Source: Rosettibacter primus (GTDB lineage Bacteria; Bacteroidota; Ignavibacteria; Ignavibacteriales; Melioribacteraceae). From it: DNA of 64,000 nt. This document shows, piece after piece, positions 1-8,582 of this stretch; the first letter of the stretch is position 1, and each line of letters starts with the position of its first letter. The notes under the pieces were generated by a model. That model did no database searches. It was not told where the DNA came from and saw only the letters and a program-made list of their open reading frames with translations. The position numbers and the translations under genes were made by a program. Where the stretch lies: positions 54,411 to 118,410 of the forward strand of contig NZ_JAYKGK010000010.1 of the NCBI RefSeq assembly GCF_036860675.1. Direction: 5' to 3'.

Positions 1-142
1 AAATACCTAACAATGGAAAGACTAATGTAAAATGCGGTTCGACAATATTATAATATCGTTCATCATATTTTTCTCTAATGGATTGAATCCATTTATAATC
101 TTTTTGATCAATCCCGGGAAATGCTAATACTAAAAGTGACAT
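1..142 (-). CDS. 2H phosphoesterase-like protein (2'-5' RNA ligase family), N-terminal part only
   Basis: Reading leftward from ATG at 142 gives 47 residues without a stop before the window edge, so only the N-terminus is present. The start MSLLVLAFPGI followed at about residues 35-42 by PHFTLVFP matches the first HxT/S motif and beta-strand of the 2H phosphoesterase superfamily (2'-5' RNA ligase or cyclic phosphodiesterase type). The second HxT motif would lie outside the window, so the assignment rests on one motif. The gene starts 2 bases after the stop of the DinB gene upstream and is probably cotranscribed with it. The substrate cannot be told from this fragment. Confidence 0.6.
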   Translation of the reverse strand, partial: MSLLVLAFPGIDQKDYKWIQSIREKYDERYYNIVEPHFTLVFPLLGI

Positions 143-144
143 TT

Positions 145-654
145 TTATATAAGATATCTTTCTTTAATTACATTACAATGATGAAGTGCATGTCCGGCAA
201 TTATATAAGCTAATGCTCTCACTGTAATATTTTGCCCGTTAATAATTCCTGTTCTCGAATACATTTCTTCTTTCATTCCTTTCAACATCAAAATTGTAGA
301 TTTTCTCAAAAGTATAAATTCATTAAGAATATCTTTTAATTTAAGAGAGGAATAATTTGATTCTTCTATAAATAAATTTTCATCAAATGTAACAAGTTGA
401 TTTGGGTCGTTTCGAGATACTCTTAATATTCTGCATGAATAAATTCTTTCACTATCAATAAGATGACCAAGCACTTCTTTTATGCTCCATTTCTTTTCTG
501 CGTATCGAAAATTAGATTTTTCTTCGTCAATTGAATTGAAAAGATTTTCTACTTCCTGTAATTGTGTTTCCAGTATTTCTAAAATATTTTCAGAATCAAT
601 TAAATCTACATATTGCTTATAATAAGTCGGATATTCATTTGTATCAGGCTTCAT
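145..654 (-). CDS. DinB family protein
   Basis: A 169-residue protein of the usual DinB/YfiT length. It has the four-helix pattern with the metal-binding histidines: one in the early helix (EVLGHLIDSERIY, about residue 65) and a pair in the last helix (AGHALHHCNVIKERYL, near the C-terminus). DinB-like proteins bind a divalent metal; many use thiol cofactors such as bacillithiol or mycothiol, and others have no known substrate. It reads directly into the 2H phosphoesterase gene. The ATG at 654 is followed upstream by a purine-rich GGAGGTC-like ribosome site, which supports this start. The specific reaction is unknown. Confidence 0.8.
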   Translation of the reverse strand: MKPDTNEYPTYYKQYVDLIDSENILEILETQLQEVENLFNSIDEEKSNFRYAEKKWSIKEVLGHLIDSERIYSCRILRVSRNDPNQLVTFDENLFIEESNYSSLKLKDILNEFILLRKSTILMLKGMKEEMYSRTGIINGQNITVRALAYIIAGHALHHCNVIKERYLI

Positions 655-693
655 AATTTCTTGACCTCCTTTTAAATTTCATTTAGCCGAAAA

Positions 694-1740
694 TTAAAAC
701 TTAGGCAAAAAATATCCTTTACTTGCAAGATAAGATTTATGTATTTCTATTAAATCTTTTATTGCTTCAATACAAATTACTTTTGTAATACCAGTTCTTA
801 ATATTTGTTCTCTTTCAACATAAAGTTCTCCTTTATATGGCATCATTGGATTAAAGTCGAGATTTCTATCTTTAGTCAAAGGATGAACAGTATATTGAAA
901 ATCTGCTGGTACAGATTTAACGAGACCAACAAGTTCAAAGTTTGGAGCACCATCACGAATGGCTAATACAATTCCACCGCTTGAACCTCTGTTAAATACT
1001 GCATCAATCAAAAATGTATTTTTTTCTTTGCTTGAAATACTTACCAGAGCTTTTGTAACCATCTTTAAATTCATTGGATAACTAAAAACATAAACAAAAT
1101 TTCCCCATTCAAGCTCCGAAGATTTTCCCCATGGATAATTAAATACAGAAACATTCAGTAATTCTGTTTGCAATATTTTTTTGCCCAGCAGAGCCACATC
1201 AATATTTTTGTCTATCAATACAATTTCAAGTTCACTACCCGATGGCAAATCAGGAATATAATTAGTTTGACGAGTTTTAATCGAAATACTTTGAACAAAA
1301 TTTGAAGTGCTTCCATCCTGATTAATGAAATAAGAAATTAATGTATCTTCAAATGAAACCACATGAGCTACTGTAAGAAAAAGTATTTTATCCTGACCTT
1401 TATAAATTAAAGTTGCAGTTCCAGAAGCTGTTCTATTGAAATAAACTTTTTGAACGGCTTTTCTTTCGATATCAATTTTTTTTAATTCTTCAACAGTTAT
1501 AAAAGAACTTGAATCAAAAACATAACTTGTATAAAAAGCTATGCTGTTAATTAATCTGATGCAATCACTAATCTCTTCGAGCTGTTTAGATGCATTTGTG
1601 TAAGGGAATTCACTGTCGTATCTGCCATCTGCTACAGGAGAATTTATTCTTTCAAAAATTGACCTTGACGAACAAGATGTAAATACAAAAGCCAGAAGAA
1701 TCAAAATAATATTTAATAATTCAGGTCTCACTTTATCCAA
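694..1740 (-). CDS. trypsin-like serine protease lipoprotein
   Basis: About 348 residues. The N-terminus is hydrophobic and ends in a lipobox (FVFTSCSS), so the protein is predicted to be a membrane-anchored lipoprotein. A chymotrypsin-fold catalytic triad can be read in order: His in LTVAHVVSFED (near residue 125), Asp in KNIDVALLG (near 180) and Ser in NRGSSGGIV (near 251). This is the DegP/trypsin_2 type; no PDZ domain follows the protease domain. The start is uncertain: the frame opens with TTG at 1740, and an in-frame GTG lies three codons further in. Neither has an obvious ribosome site. It sits upstream of the DinB gene on the same strand with a 39-base gap. Substrate unknown. Confidence 0.75.
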   Translation of the reverse strand: MDKVRPELLNIILILLAFVFTSCSSRSIFERINSPVADGRYDSEFPYTNASKQLEEISDCIRLINSIAFYTSYVFDSSSFITVEELKKIDIERKAVQKVYFNRTASGTATLIYKGQDKILFLTVAHVVSFEDTLISYFINQDGSTSNFVQSISIKTRQTNYIPDLPSGSELEIVLIDKNIDVALLGKKILQTELLNVSVFNYPWGKSSELEWGNFVYVFSYPMNLKMVTKALVSISSKEKNTFLIDAVFNRGSSGGIVLAIRDGAPNFELVGLVKSVPADFQYTVHPLTKDRNLDFNPMMPYKGELYVEREQILRTGITKVICIEAIKDLIEIHKSYLASKGYFLPKF

Positions 1741-1931
1741 AGGATGAAAATTTCTCGAAGTGATAATAAATAATCTTATAGAAAAATAATAGTCCCGTAA
1801 ACAACTCCATATTCATATCTAAAACTAAGATTGCTTTTTACAAAAACAAATTTATTAGTTTATTCTTAATACTTCATATAAGTTTATTTATGTGATATAA
1901 AAAATTAATACAATTTGATTTTATCAATTTC

Positions 1932-3443
1932 TTAAGGGTTCAATCCTGTGTGACATTCAACGCACAGCATTTTTTTCCATTTATCGCCAACATCATTTCC
2001 AGGATGTCTAAACTCAAGTTCTGAATTTATAGAAGCAATCTGCAAATTATTTGAGGGTCCCTGTGAATTAATTGTATGACATAAATTACAATCCTTTTTA
2101 ATTACTTTCCCCTCACTTGACTTATGATTATCATTGTGACATCTAAAGCAACCAATAAATTCAAGATGACCAATGTTATTTGGATAGACATCCCATCTAA
2201 CTTTCATTTCAGGAAAAATATTTTTCTTAAACCCTTCCTGTATTCCTTTAATTGCTTTATCTATCATTTCTTTTTTTGTTGTATATATTTCCGGATAATT
2301 ATCTTTATAAAATGTATTAATATAATGTGATATTTCTTTCATTGCGGAATCTGTCGAAGAAAAATTATTACTCAAAACATCCATAGCAGCAAATTTTATT
2401 TGAGGAAGTTCACGTGGAATAACATTAGCTGTAATTGCATCATTTATAAAAATTGCTGGTGGTTTATAATTATGTGATGGGCGATTATGGCAGTCCATGC
2501 AATCCATCACTCTTGTTTCTAATGAATCTAAAATTCTTTTATCAATTTTTCCTTTTCCATCTTCATAAACAAAAACTTCTCCTGTTTTAAGATTAGTATA
2601 TTTTACCCATGGAATTTTTTCGCGTTTAGAATCAAGTGCTTTATATTCGATTTTAATATTTGGATTGATATGCCAGTGAATACCTTCTTCCAGACCAAGA
2701 GCACTAACCTGAGAACCAATTTTCATTGTCAATGTTATATCCCATTCAGTATTGTTCTTATCATTCAAATAATGCTTTTCAACTCTCAGCTTTCTTGAAT
2801 AAAACTTTTGAGGCCAATGACATTCTTCACATGTTTCTCTTGCCGGTCTTAAATTTTTTATTGGTGTTTCAATTGGTTTGGGTACTGTTCCGAGAGTTAC
2901 TGCATAAACCTGATATAATCCGGACAATTTAGAACGAACATACCAGCTTGCACCTGTGCCGACATGACATTCAACGCATGCAACTCTTGCATGTGGTGAA
3001 TTCTGATATGCAGTATATTCGGGTTTCATTACAGAGTGGCACAATTTACCACAAAATTCAACTGACTCGGTAAAATGAAATGCTTCATAACTTCCTACTG
3101 CAGAAGCAAGGAGAAAAATTGAGGTGCCAACAGAAAAAATTACAAATGCATTTCTATGTCGTATATCATTAAAATCAATTACAGGCCATTCTTTTTTATC
3201 CTTTTGAATATTTAATCTTTCCCTTCTAACTTTTACCCACATGCCAACAGGAATTAATATCAAACCAAAAATTAAAACTGCAGGCAAGGCAATATATATT
3301 ACCAGACCAAGATATGAATTATCCTTCCCAAAAATCGAACTAACTACAAATAAAAATACTATCATAAAAAAACTTATAAGAGCAATTGTAGCTCCAACCA
3401 AAGATATCCAGTTTTGCGTTGAGTGTGGTAATTTTATTTTCAT
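1932..3443 (-). CDS. NapC/NirT-type membrane multiheme cytochrome c, seven heme motifs
   Basis: The 503-residue protein begins with hydrophobic segments (about residues 12-70 and 100-118). The rest is predicted to be periplasmic and carries seven CxxCH motifs: CGKLCH, CVECH, CEECH, CMDCH, CFRCH, CNLCH and CVECH. The first part (PHARVACVECHVG and the following KLSGLYQVY) is typical of the NapC/NirT quinol-oxidising family, which normally carries four or five hemes in about 200 residues. The extra length and hemes suggest a NapC module extended by a second multiheme domain. Family knowledge implies electron transfer from menaquinol to periplasmic acceptors; the final acceptor is not shown. It stands alone, divergent from the histidine kinase. 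Heme attachment would need the ccm genes at 29.5-33.1 kb. Confidence 0.85.
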   Translation of the reverse strand: MKIKLPHSTQNWISLVGATIALISFFMIVFLFVVSSIFGKDNSYLGLVIYIALPAVLIFGLILIPVGMWVKVRRERLNIQKDKKEWPVIDFNDIRHRNAFVIFSVGTSIFLLASAVGSYEAFHFTESVEFCGKLCHSVMKPEYTAYQNSPHARVACVECHVGTGASWYVRSKLSGLYQVYAVTLGTVPKPIETPIKNLRPARETCEECHWPQKFYSRKLRVEKHYLNDKNNTEWDITLTMKIGSQVSALGLEEGIHWHINPNIKIEYKALDSKREKIPWVKYTNLKTGEVFVYEDGKGKIDKRILDSLETRVMDCMDCHNRPSHNYKPPAIFINDAITANVIPRELPQIKFAAMDVLSNNFSSTDSAMKEISHYINTFYKDNYPEIYTTKKEMIDKAIKGIQEGFKKNIFPEMKVRWDVYPNNIGHLEFIGCFRCHNDNHKSSEGKVIKKDCNLCHTINSQGPSNNLQIASINSELEFRHPGNDVGDKWKKMLCVECHTGLNP

Positions 3444-3569
3444 ATTTTTCTCTCGATTTATAATCTTAATATACTGTTAAATTAAGAAATGATATTATCA
3501 TAAGAAAAATATTTTATTAAAAATAAAGTTGCTAAATTGTATAATTAAAAGAGATTAAAAACTTCACTG

Positions 3570-4493
3570 ATGGGAAAATACTTTTTGAATAATAATTATG
3601 AAATAATTATAGCCCTTGTTTCTGTATTTCTTACTGTCTTTTTATTCATAGCATTTAACGTTGTAAAACGAAGAAAAAAAATTGAGCAGGATTTGAGCAT
3701 CAGACTTGAGCAATTGAACATTTTAAATGAAAATTTGATGGAAGAAATTCGTATGAGAAAAGAAGCAGAAGAGAAATTAATTAAATATACTGTAGAACTA
3801 AAAAATATTAATGCTGCAAAGGATAGATTTTACTCAGTTATTTCTCACGATTTGAAAAATCCTTTTCAAGGACTACTAAGTTATGCTGATTTACTCTACG
3901 AAGAATTTGATTCGCTCCCAGATGACACAAAAAAAGAAATTGTTAAAGGAATAAGAAATCAATCAAAAAAAATTTATGAACTATTAATAAATCTGCTTGA
4001 ATGGACAAAATTGCAATCGGATAAAATTATAATTGAACCAATAAAAATTAATCTTCGCAATAAAGTTAATGAAATACTTAATCTTCATGGTGCAAGTGCT
4101 ACAATAAAAAATATTAAATTGAAAAATGAAATAGATTCAAATGCTATTATTTTTGTTGATGAATACATTTTAAATACTGTTTTGAACAATTTAATCAGCA
4201 ATGCCATTAAATTTACAGAAGAAGGAGGAACTGTAACCATCAATTCTCTTTTCAGTTCTGATGGAGTTGAAATTACTGTGCAGGATACAGGAATTGGAAT
4301 TTCTTCTGATGACATTCAAAAATTATTCAAACCTGATACTCATTTCTCAACAAAAGGGACTTATTCTGAAAGTGGAACAGGTCTGGGTTTACTCTTATGC
4401 AAAGAAATGATTGAGAAACATGGCGGCAATATTTCTGTTGAAAGCAAATTAAATGAGGGAAGTATATTTAAAGTCTTCTTCCCAAAAAAATAA
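3570..4493 (+). CDS. membrane sensor histidine kinase
   Basis: A 307-residue kinase: one N-terminal transmembrane helix (about residues 10-30), a short coiled coil (about 30-80), a HisKA dimerisation domain with phospho-acceptor His in VISHDLKNPF (about residue 92), and a HATPase_c domain with N box NNLISNAIKF, G1 box DTGIGIS and G2 box GTGLGLLLC. It has no visible extracellular sensor or PAS domain, so it probably senses through the membrane helix or a partner. No response regulator is next to it, making it an orphan kinase. It is divergent from the multiheme cytochrome with 126 bases between, so both could share control; that link is only inference. Confidence 0.9.
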   Translation: MGKYFLNNNYEIIIALVSVFLTVFLFIAFNVVKRRKKIEQDLSIRLEQLNILNENLMEEIRMRKEAEEKLIKYTVELKNINAAKDRFYSVISHDLKNPFQGLLSYADLLYEEFDSLPDDTKKEIVKGIRNQSKKIYELLINLLEWTKLQSDKIIIEPIKINLRNKVNEILNLHGASATIKNIKLKNEIDSNAIIFVDEYILNTVLNNLISNAIKFTEEGGTVTINSLFSSDGVEITVQDTGIGISSDDIQKLFKPDTHFSTKGTYSESGTGLGLLLCKEMIEKHGGNISVESKLNEGSIFKVFFPKK

Positions 4494-4512
4494 AAATTGA
4501 TTTTAACCAAAA

Positions 4513-5088
4513 ATGAAAAAAACTCTGAAATATTTTGCACTTAACAAACCTTATGGTGTCCTTTCACAGTTTACAGACAAACATGGAAGAAGAACATTAA
4601 AATCGCTTTATAATTTCCCTAAAGATGTTTATCCCGTTGGAAGATTAGATATGGACAGTGAAGGATTATTGCTTTTAACTAATGATAAATTTTTAACCAA
4701 TTACTTATTAAATCCCAAAAACAAACACGAAAAAGAATATTTTGTTCAGGTCGAGGGAATTCCAACATCAGAATCACTTCAAAAACTTAGAGATGGTGTA
4801 GAAATAGAAGGCAAAAAAACTCTTCCTGCAAAAGTAAAAATAATAGAAGAACCTGACTTCCCTCCAAGAATTCCTCCAATTAGAGAAAGAAAAAATATTC
4901 CAACATCATGGATTAGCATTACATTAATTGAAGGCAGAAATAGACAGGTTAGAAAAATGACTGCTGCTGTTGGATTTCCTACATTGCGTCTTGTTCGAGT
5001 TAGAATAAAAAATATTTTGCTTGGAGACTTAAAATTTGGTGAAGTAAGAGAATTAACTAAAAACGAAATTGAAGGGTTGTTCAAATAA
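4513..5088 (+). CDS. rluE: 23S rRNA pseudouridine synthase, RluE type
   Basis: The 191-residue protein starts straight into the catalytic fold with FALNKPYGVLSQFTD and has the RsuA-family active-site motif GRLDMDSEGLLLLT, in which the Asp after RL is the catalytic residue. It also has the C-terminal EGRNRQVRKM motif of this family. There is no N-terminal S4 domain, which fits RluE (pseudouridine in 23S rRNA helix 89) rather than RsuA, RluB or RluF. It follows the histidine kinase by 19 bases and may be cotranscribed. A palindromic element begins right at its stop codon. Confidence 0.87.
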   Translation: MKKTLKYFALNKPYGVLSQFTDKHGRRTLKSLYNFPKDVYPVGRLDMDSEGLLLLTNDKFLTNYLLNPKNKHEKEYFVQVEGIPTSESLQKLRDGVEIEGKKTLPAKVKIIEEPDFPPRIPPIRERKNIPTSWISITLIEGRNRQVRKMTAAVGFPTLRLVRVRIKNILLGDLKFGEVRELTKNEIEGLFK

Positions 5089-5217
5089 TCTTGAGGCTGT
5101 CTCATCAGTTCAATTATATATGTTATTAGTAAAGGAAAAACAAAATCTTAAATGCAGTTATCAATTTTAGCTATAACATTTTCATATTCTGAACTTTTGA
5201 AACAACCCCAAGATTTT
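5086..5217. repeat. long imperfect palindrome, MITE-like or structured 3' UTR element
   Basis: The gap between the convergent rluE and btuB genes is almost filled by an imperfect inverted repeat of about 132 bases. The outer arms are AATCTTGAGGCTGTCTC (from 5087) and, read on the other strand from the right end, AATCTTGGGGTTGTTTC. They continue with a shared AGTTCA, then ATGTTATTAG versus ATGTTATAG, around a centre near 5152. Differences in the outer arm are such that a minus-strand RNA could still pair through G-U wobbles. This fits a small non-autonomous transposable element remnant, or a hairpin at the end of the btuB message. I see no transposase and no certain target-site duplication. 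Confidence 0.45.
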
Positions 5218-5240
5218 ATAAATCTTTTCAAGAAAAAAAT

Positions 5241-7160
5241 TTATAACCTGAAATTACATCCCAGATAAAAGGTTCTGCCCAATGTTCCGTAATACAATAC
5301 TTCTTCATAATCTTTATTAAATAAATTTTCTATTTTTCCATAAATATCAACATTATTTAACAATTTATATGTTGCCGAAACATTTACAACAGAATAATCA
5401 CTCATTGTTACTCTTTTTGCAGGATAGAACGAAAAATCTTTGTCATCTCGTTTACCGACATATTTTAATGATGAACTCAATAAAATTTTATCATTCAATC
5501 GATATCCAATGCTCAAATAAAACTGATGTTTTGGTCGTCTCAGCAATTGCTGATTATAATCACTGCTGTTTTTGTATTCATCTTTAGTTTCGTTATAAGT
5601 ATAATTTACATTAAATGAAATTCCATTTAAATCTGATAAAGTTGAATAAATTTCTAATCCCTTTGAAGAAGCTTTTGCAATATTAACAGTTTTAAAATTC
5701 GCATCATATCCAAACATGTCGGTTAAATTTAGATTGAAATATGTTATACCAAAAGAAAATTTACTATTCATTAAAAATTGTTCAATACCGAACTCCCAGC
5801 CTCTGCTTTTCTCAGGTTTTAAATCTGGATTACCAAAAAGAGGGTCAAACAAATAATACAACGAAGGAGCTTTAAAACCAGAACCATAACTCATCTTCAA
5901 TTTTGTATTTGTTGAATGAAAATAATAAGCAGGTGCAAATCTGAAAGTAGTGATAGTTCCATATTTTTCATTCTTATCAATGCGAATTCCTATTGATGTG
6001 AATAAAGAATTTGCAAGATTAAATTGGTTTTGAAAATAAATTCCAGTTGTGCGTATTGATTTTTCAGGGAATACACTCTCATAAGGTCCCCAATCCGATG
6101 TGCTAAAATAACTTGTGTTTGCTTTTTCTAATTCTGATTCAATTCCAATTGTTATCAAATTATTTTTGATAAAATAAAAATTATTTTGCCAGCCAAATCT
6201 TATTCTCTCTGAGTGATTATAGCTATTAGATGAAGAATTAGGTCTTATCTCATCAACATCATCTTTTGTTTTGGCTGTTCTTTTAACAAATGCGGCAGAA
6301 ATAAACTGTTCCCACATTTTATCGAACAAATAATTTTTCAGTTCAGCTTTATATAACTGTTCTTCAACATTGTAATTATAATTCGGGTCATCGCCATTTT
6401 TTTCGTTGTGGTCCAAGTCAGTTTTTAACTTCGAGTATTTATAAAGAAGATTTATTCCCAAATTTTCGAGGAAGTTAAAATTGAGTTTTGATGTTAGAGA
6501 ATTATTATCGAATCCATCGCTTTCAGAATTTCCATATTTTGAATTGCTTGCAGAAATTCCTTTGCTTCCTATTTTAGCAGCAGAAATATAATAATCAATA
6601 ATTCCATAATTTCCATTTAACGAAGCATTTCCTTTATAAAATGAATTTGAGCCTCCTTCAAGTGAAAGAGAATAATTTTTATTTTTATTTAATCCTTTTG
6701 TAATAATATTAATTACACCTGCGATGGCATCTGAGCCATAAAGTGTACTTTGTGGACCTCTAACAATTTCAATTTTCTCAATATCAGATGTATTTAATAT
6801 TGAAAAGTCAAAAGCATTATTTGGAGAAGAAGCATCGTTAACTTTAACTCCATCAATAAATACAAGAGTATGATTAGAATTTGCTCCTCTCATAAAAAGA
6901 TTAGCAATTTTTCCCTGACCACCCTGCTGAATTATTGATAATCCAGGAACTTCTCTTAAAACATCAACAACTGTGTTATAATGTTTTTGAGAGATTTCTT
7001 CTGATGTTATAACTGTAACTGAAGTTGCAATTGAGTAATAAGGTGTTTCAGTTCTGTTGGCTGTAACTACAACTTCCGATAAAGTTGTTTTAAGAGTATC
7101 AGTTTGTGCAAATACAAAAAGACTATAAAAAAATAGAATGATGAATAAAAAATTTTTCAT
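5241..7160 (-). CDS. btuB: TonB-dependent receptor, BtuB-like corrinoid transporter
   Basis: About 639 residues with a signal peptide ending near VFAQT, a TonB box-like TLSEVVVTA, a plug domain (about residues 35-145, with EIVRGPQSTLYGSDAIAGV) and a 22-strand-type barrel ending in an aromatic-rich final strand. I prefer ATG at 7160 over one nine codons upstream because a GGAG ribosome site lies just before it. The length and plug resemble BtuB, and the cobalamin riboswitch directly upstream on the same strand argues that the ligand is vitamin B12 or another corrinoid. It would import the ligand across the outer membrane using TonB energy. No periplasmic binding protein or ATPase is adjacent. 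Confidence 0.9.
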   Translation of the reverse strand: MKNFLFIILFFYSLFVFAQTDTLKTTLSEVVVTANRTETPYYSIATSVTVITSEEISQKHYNTVVDVLREVPGLSIIQQGGQGKIANLFMRGANSNHTLVFIDGVKVNDASSPNNAFDFSILNTSDIEKIEIVRGPQSTLYGSDAIAGVINIITKGLNKNKNYSLSLEGGSNSFYKGNASLNGNYGIIDYYISAAKIGSKGISASNSKYGNSESDGFDNNSLTSKLNFNFLENLGINLLYKYSKLKTDLDHNEKNGDDPNYNYNVEEQLYKAELKNYLFDKMWEQFISAAFVKRTAKTKDDVDEIRPNSSSNSYNHSERIRFGWQNNFYFIKNNLITIGIESELEKANTSYFSTSDWGPYESVFPEKSIRTTGIYFQNQFNLANSLFTSIGIRIDKNEKYGTITTFRFAPAYYFHSTNTKLKMSYGSGFKAPSLYYLFDPLFGNPDLKPEKSRGWEFGIEQFLMNSKFSFGITYFNLNLTDMFGYDANFKTVNIAKASSKGLEIYSTLSDLNGISFNVNYTYNETKDEYKNSSDYNQQLLRRPKHQFYLSIGYRLNDKILLSSSLKYVGKRDDKDFSFYPAKRVTMSDYSVVNVSATYKLLNNVDIYGKIENLFNKDYEEVLYYGTLGRTFYLGCNFRL

Positions 7161-7258
7161 AGAAGTTACTCCTTTTTTGTTAAACAAATTTTAGTTGTTA
7201 AAAAGTTGTAACTTCGTGGGTTGATAAGTTTGAATGATATTACGATATGTTAACTCGT

Positions 7259-7288
7259 AAATCAAACCTCACCCGCGAAGGTTGATTT
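7259..7288 (-). promoter_or_regulatory. hairpin after the cobalamin aptamer, possible expression platform
   Basis: Just 3' of the aptamer on the minus strand, AAATCAACC pairs with GGTTTGATTT around an 11-base GC-rich loop, leaving one bulged T. It is not followed by a U-run, so it is not a standard intrinsic terminator; the start codon is about 100 bases further on. It may be an anti-terminator arm or an RNA-stability element. The role is inferred. Confidence 0.35.
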
Positions 7289-7301
7289 ATTAAACTGGAA
7301 C

Positions 7302-7460
7302 TTGCGGCAGGTCTCCTGGCTTGAGATATCGTTTAACGCCTTCCCACCTTCCTCTGCAGGCAGTGGCATAATGTTAAACGACTTTTACATCTCTCACAGT
7401 TGCGGGGCAGCACCGGACTTTCACCGGTTTCCCTATTAAGTCCTAACGGACACCGCAAAC
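7302..7460 (-). promoter_or_regulatory. cobalamin (AdoCbl-type) riboswitch
   Basis: On the minus strand the element carries the family's conserved blocks in order: ACCGGTGAAAGTCCGGTGC, then GCCCCGCAACTGTGA, the B12-box core ATGCCACTG, GAGGAAGGTGGGAAGGCG, and AAGCCAGGAGACCTGCC. The closing helix P1 is formed by TTGCGG at the 5' end (near 7455) and CCGCAA at the 3' end (7302-7307). Binding of coenzyme B12 is expected to turn down the btuB-like gene that starts 142 bases downstream. The match to known cobalamin riboswitches is very close. Confidence 0.96.
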
Positions 7461-7913
7461 TTTATAGAACGACATTTCTAAGATATAAAATATTTTCGTT
7501 TATCTAAAAAAATTTTTTGATGACAATTTTTTGTACTTACAAAACTAATCTAAAAGCCTATTAACAAAGATTGATTTCGAATTTTTAAATGAATTTACTA
7601 TTTCTCAACTTTATTCATTTACTTTTTCAGTTCCATTCATAATTCTATAATTATTTAATCAATTCAAAATTTTCTTTCTAAATAAAATTTTTATAAACTC
7701 AATACTCATAATCAGTATAATCTTTATATAATTTTCCCTTTGTTATTAAATATTTTCTCTTTGAAAAAGATACTTAATAAACTTATCTTAAATAGTGCTT
7801 ATATAATTTTTGGTGTAAAACTGTGGCTCCTCTAACTCGTACGGAATATTTCATTTCGACTCTTACCAAACAAAATTACTTTATAACATTATTCAAAATA
7901 TAGGAGAATATTA
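7461..7913. other. intergenic region between riboswitch and sdhC
   Basis: Apart from the riboswitch promoter candidate at its left end, this very AT-rich stretch holds the leader and presumably the promoter of sdhCAB. I see no convincing open reading frame, RNA gene or hairpin terminator. A good AGGAG ribosome site ends it about 7 bases before the sdhC start. Confidence 0.6.
7540..7568 (-). promoter_or_regulatory. candidate Bacteroidota-type promoter for the riboswitch-btuB transcript
   Basis: On the minus strand TTTG (7565-7568) is followed after 17 bases by TAGTTTTG (7540-7547), fitting the Bacteroidota -33/-7 pattern TTG-N17-23-TAnnTTTG. Transcription would begin near 7533, about 70 bases before the aptamer. 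The DNA is very AT-rich, so chance matches are common. Confidence 0.35.
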
Positions 7914-8582
7914 ATGGGCTGGTTTTTAAATGCATTAAACTCCTCAATTGGTAAAAAAATTCTTATGGCTGTGACCGGGGTTTGTCTTATGTTATTTTTA
8001 ATTATCCATTTAATCAATAACCTCTCACTTTTTGGTGGGCCCCAGATTTTTAATACAGTCGTAAAAAATCTTGATACAATAAAACCATTAGTGCGAGTCA
8101 TTGAAGTAATTTTACTCTTAATCTTTGTATTTCATATTTATGATGGAATAAGATTATGGTATGAAAATAAAAAAGCTCGTCCGGTGAAATATAAGATTAA
8201 TGCTTCTTCAGAAAATACAAATATTTTTTCGCGCACAATGATTTGGAGCGGAAGCATAATTTTTATTTTTCTAATTATTCATTTAAAAACATTCTGGATA
8301 GCATTTAATTTTGGTCACCCTTTAGCATTAAGTCATAATTATTATCAAATTTTAGTAGAAGCCTTTAGCAATCCGGTTTATTCATTGTTTTATGTTATTG
8401 CAATGATTTTATTGGGATTTCATCTTATGCATGGTTTTCAAAGTGCATTTCAAACTTTCGGTTGGAACAATAGAAAATATTTTCCAATTATTCAGAAGTT
8501 AGGGTTGATTTATACTTTGATTATGGTAATTGGATTTTCTTCAATACCAATTTACTTTTTATTTTTTTACGGAGGTAACTAA
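7914..8582 (+). CDS. sdhC: succinate dehydrogenase / fumarate reductase cytochrome b subunit
   Basis: The 222-residue protein has five predicted transmembrane helices and histidines suited to heme b ligation, for example IIHLINNL, FVFHIYDGIRL, LIIHLKTF and FHLMHGFQSAFQ. This is the long, single-subunit diheme membrane anchor found in Bacteroidota and Bacillus-type (type B) enzymes. It anchors SdhAB and exchanges electrons with menaquinone. The ATG follows an AGGAG site, and the stop overlaps the sdhA start by one base (TAATG), which shows an operon with translational coupling. Confidence 0.93.
   Translation: MGWFLNALNSSIGKKILMAVTGVCLMLFLIIHLINNLSLFGGPQIFNTVVKNLDTIKPLVRVIEVILLLIFVFHIYDGIRLWYENKKARPVKYKINASSENTNIFSRTMIWSGSIIFIFLIIHLKTFWIAFNFGHPLALSHNYYQILVEAFSNPVYSLFYVIAMILLGFHLMHGFQSAFQTFGWNNRKYFPIIQKLGLIYTLIMVIGFSSIPIYFLFFYGGN

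Noticed and set aside
7161..7187. Longer btuB start nine codons upstream
   Set aside because: The GGAG site lies within that extension and serves the ATG at 7160, which begins a normal signal peptide.
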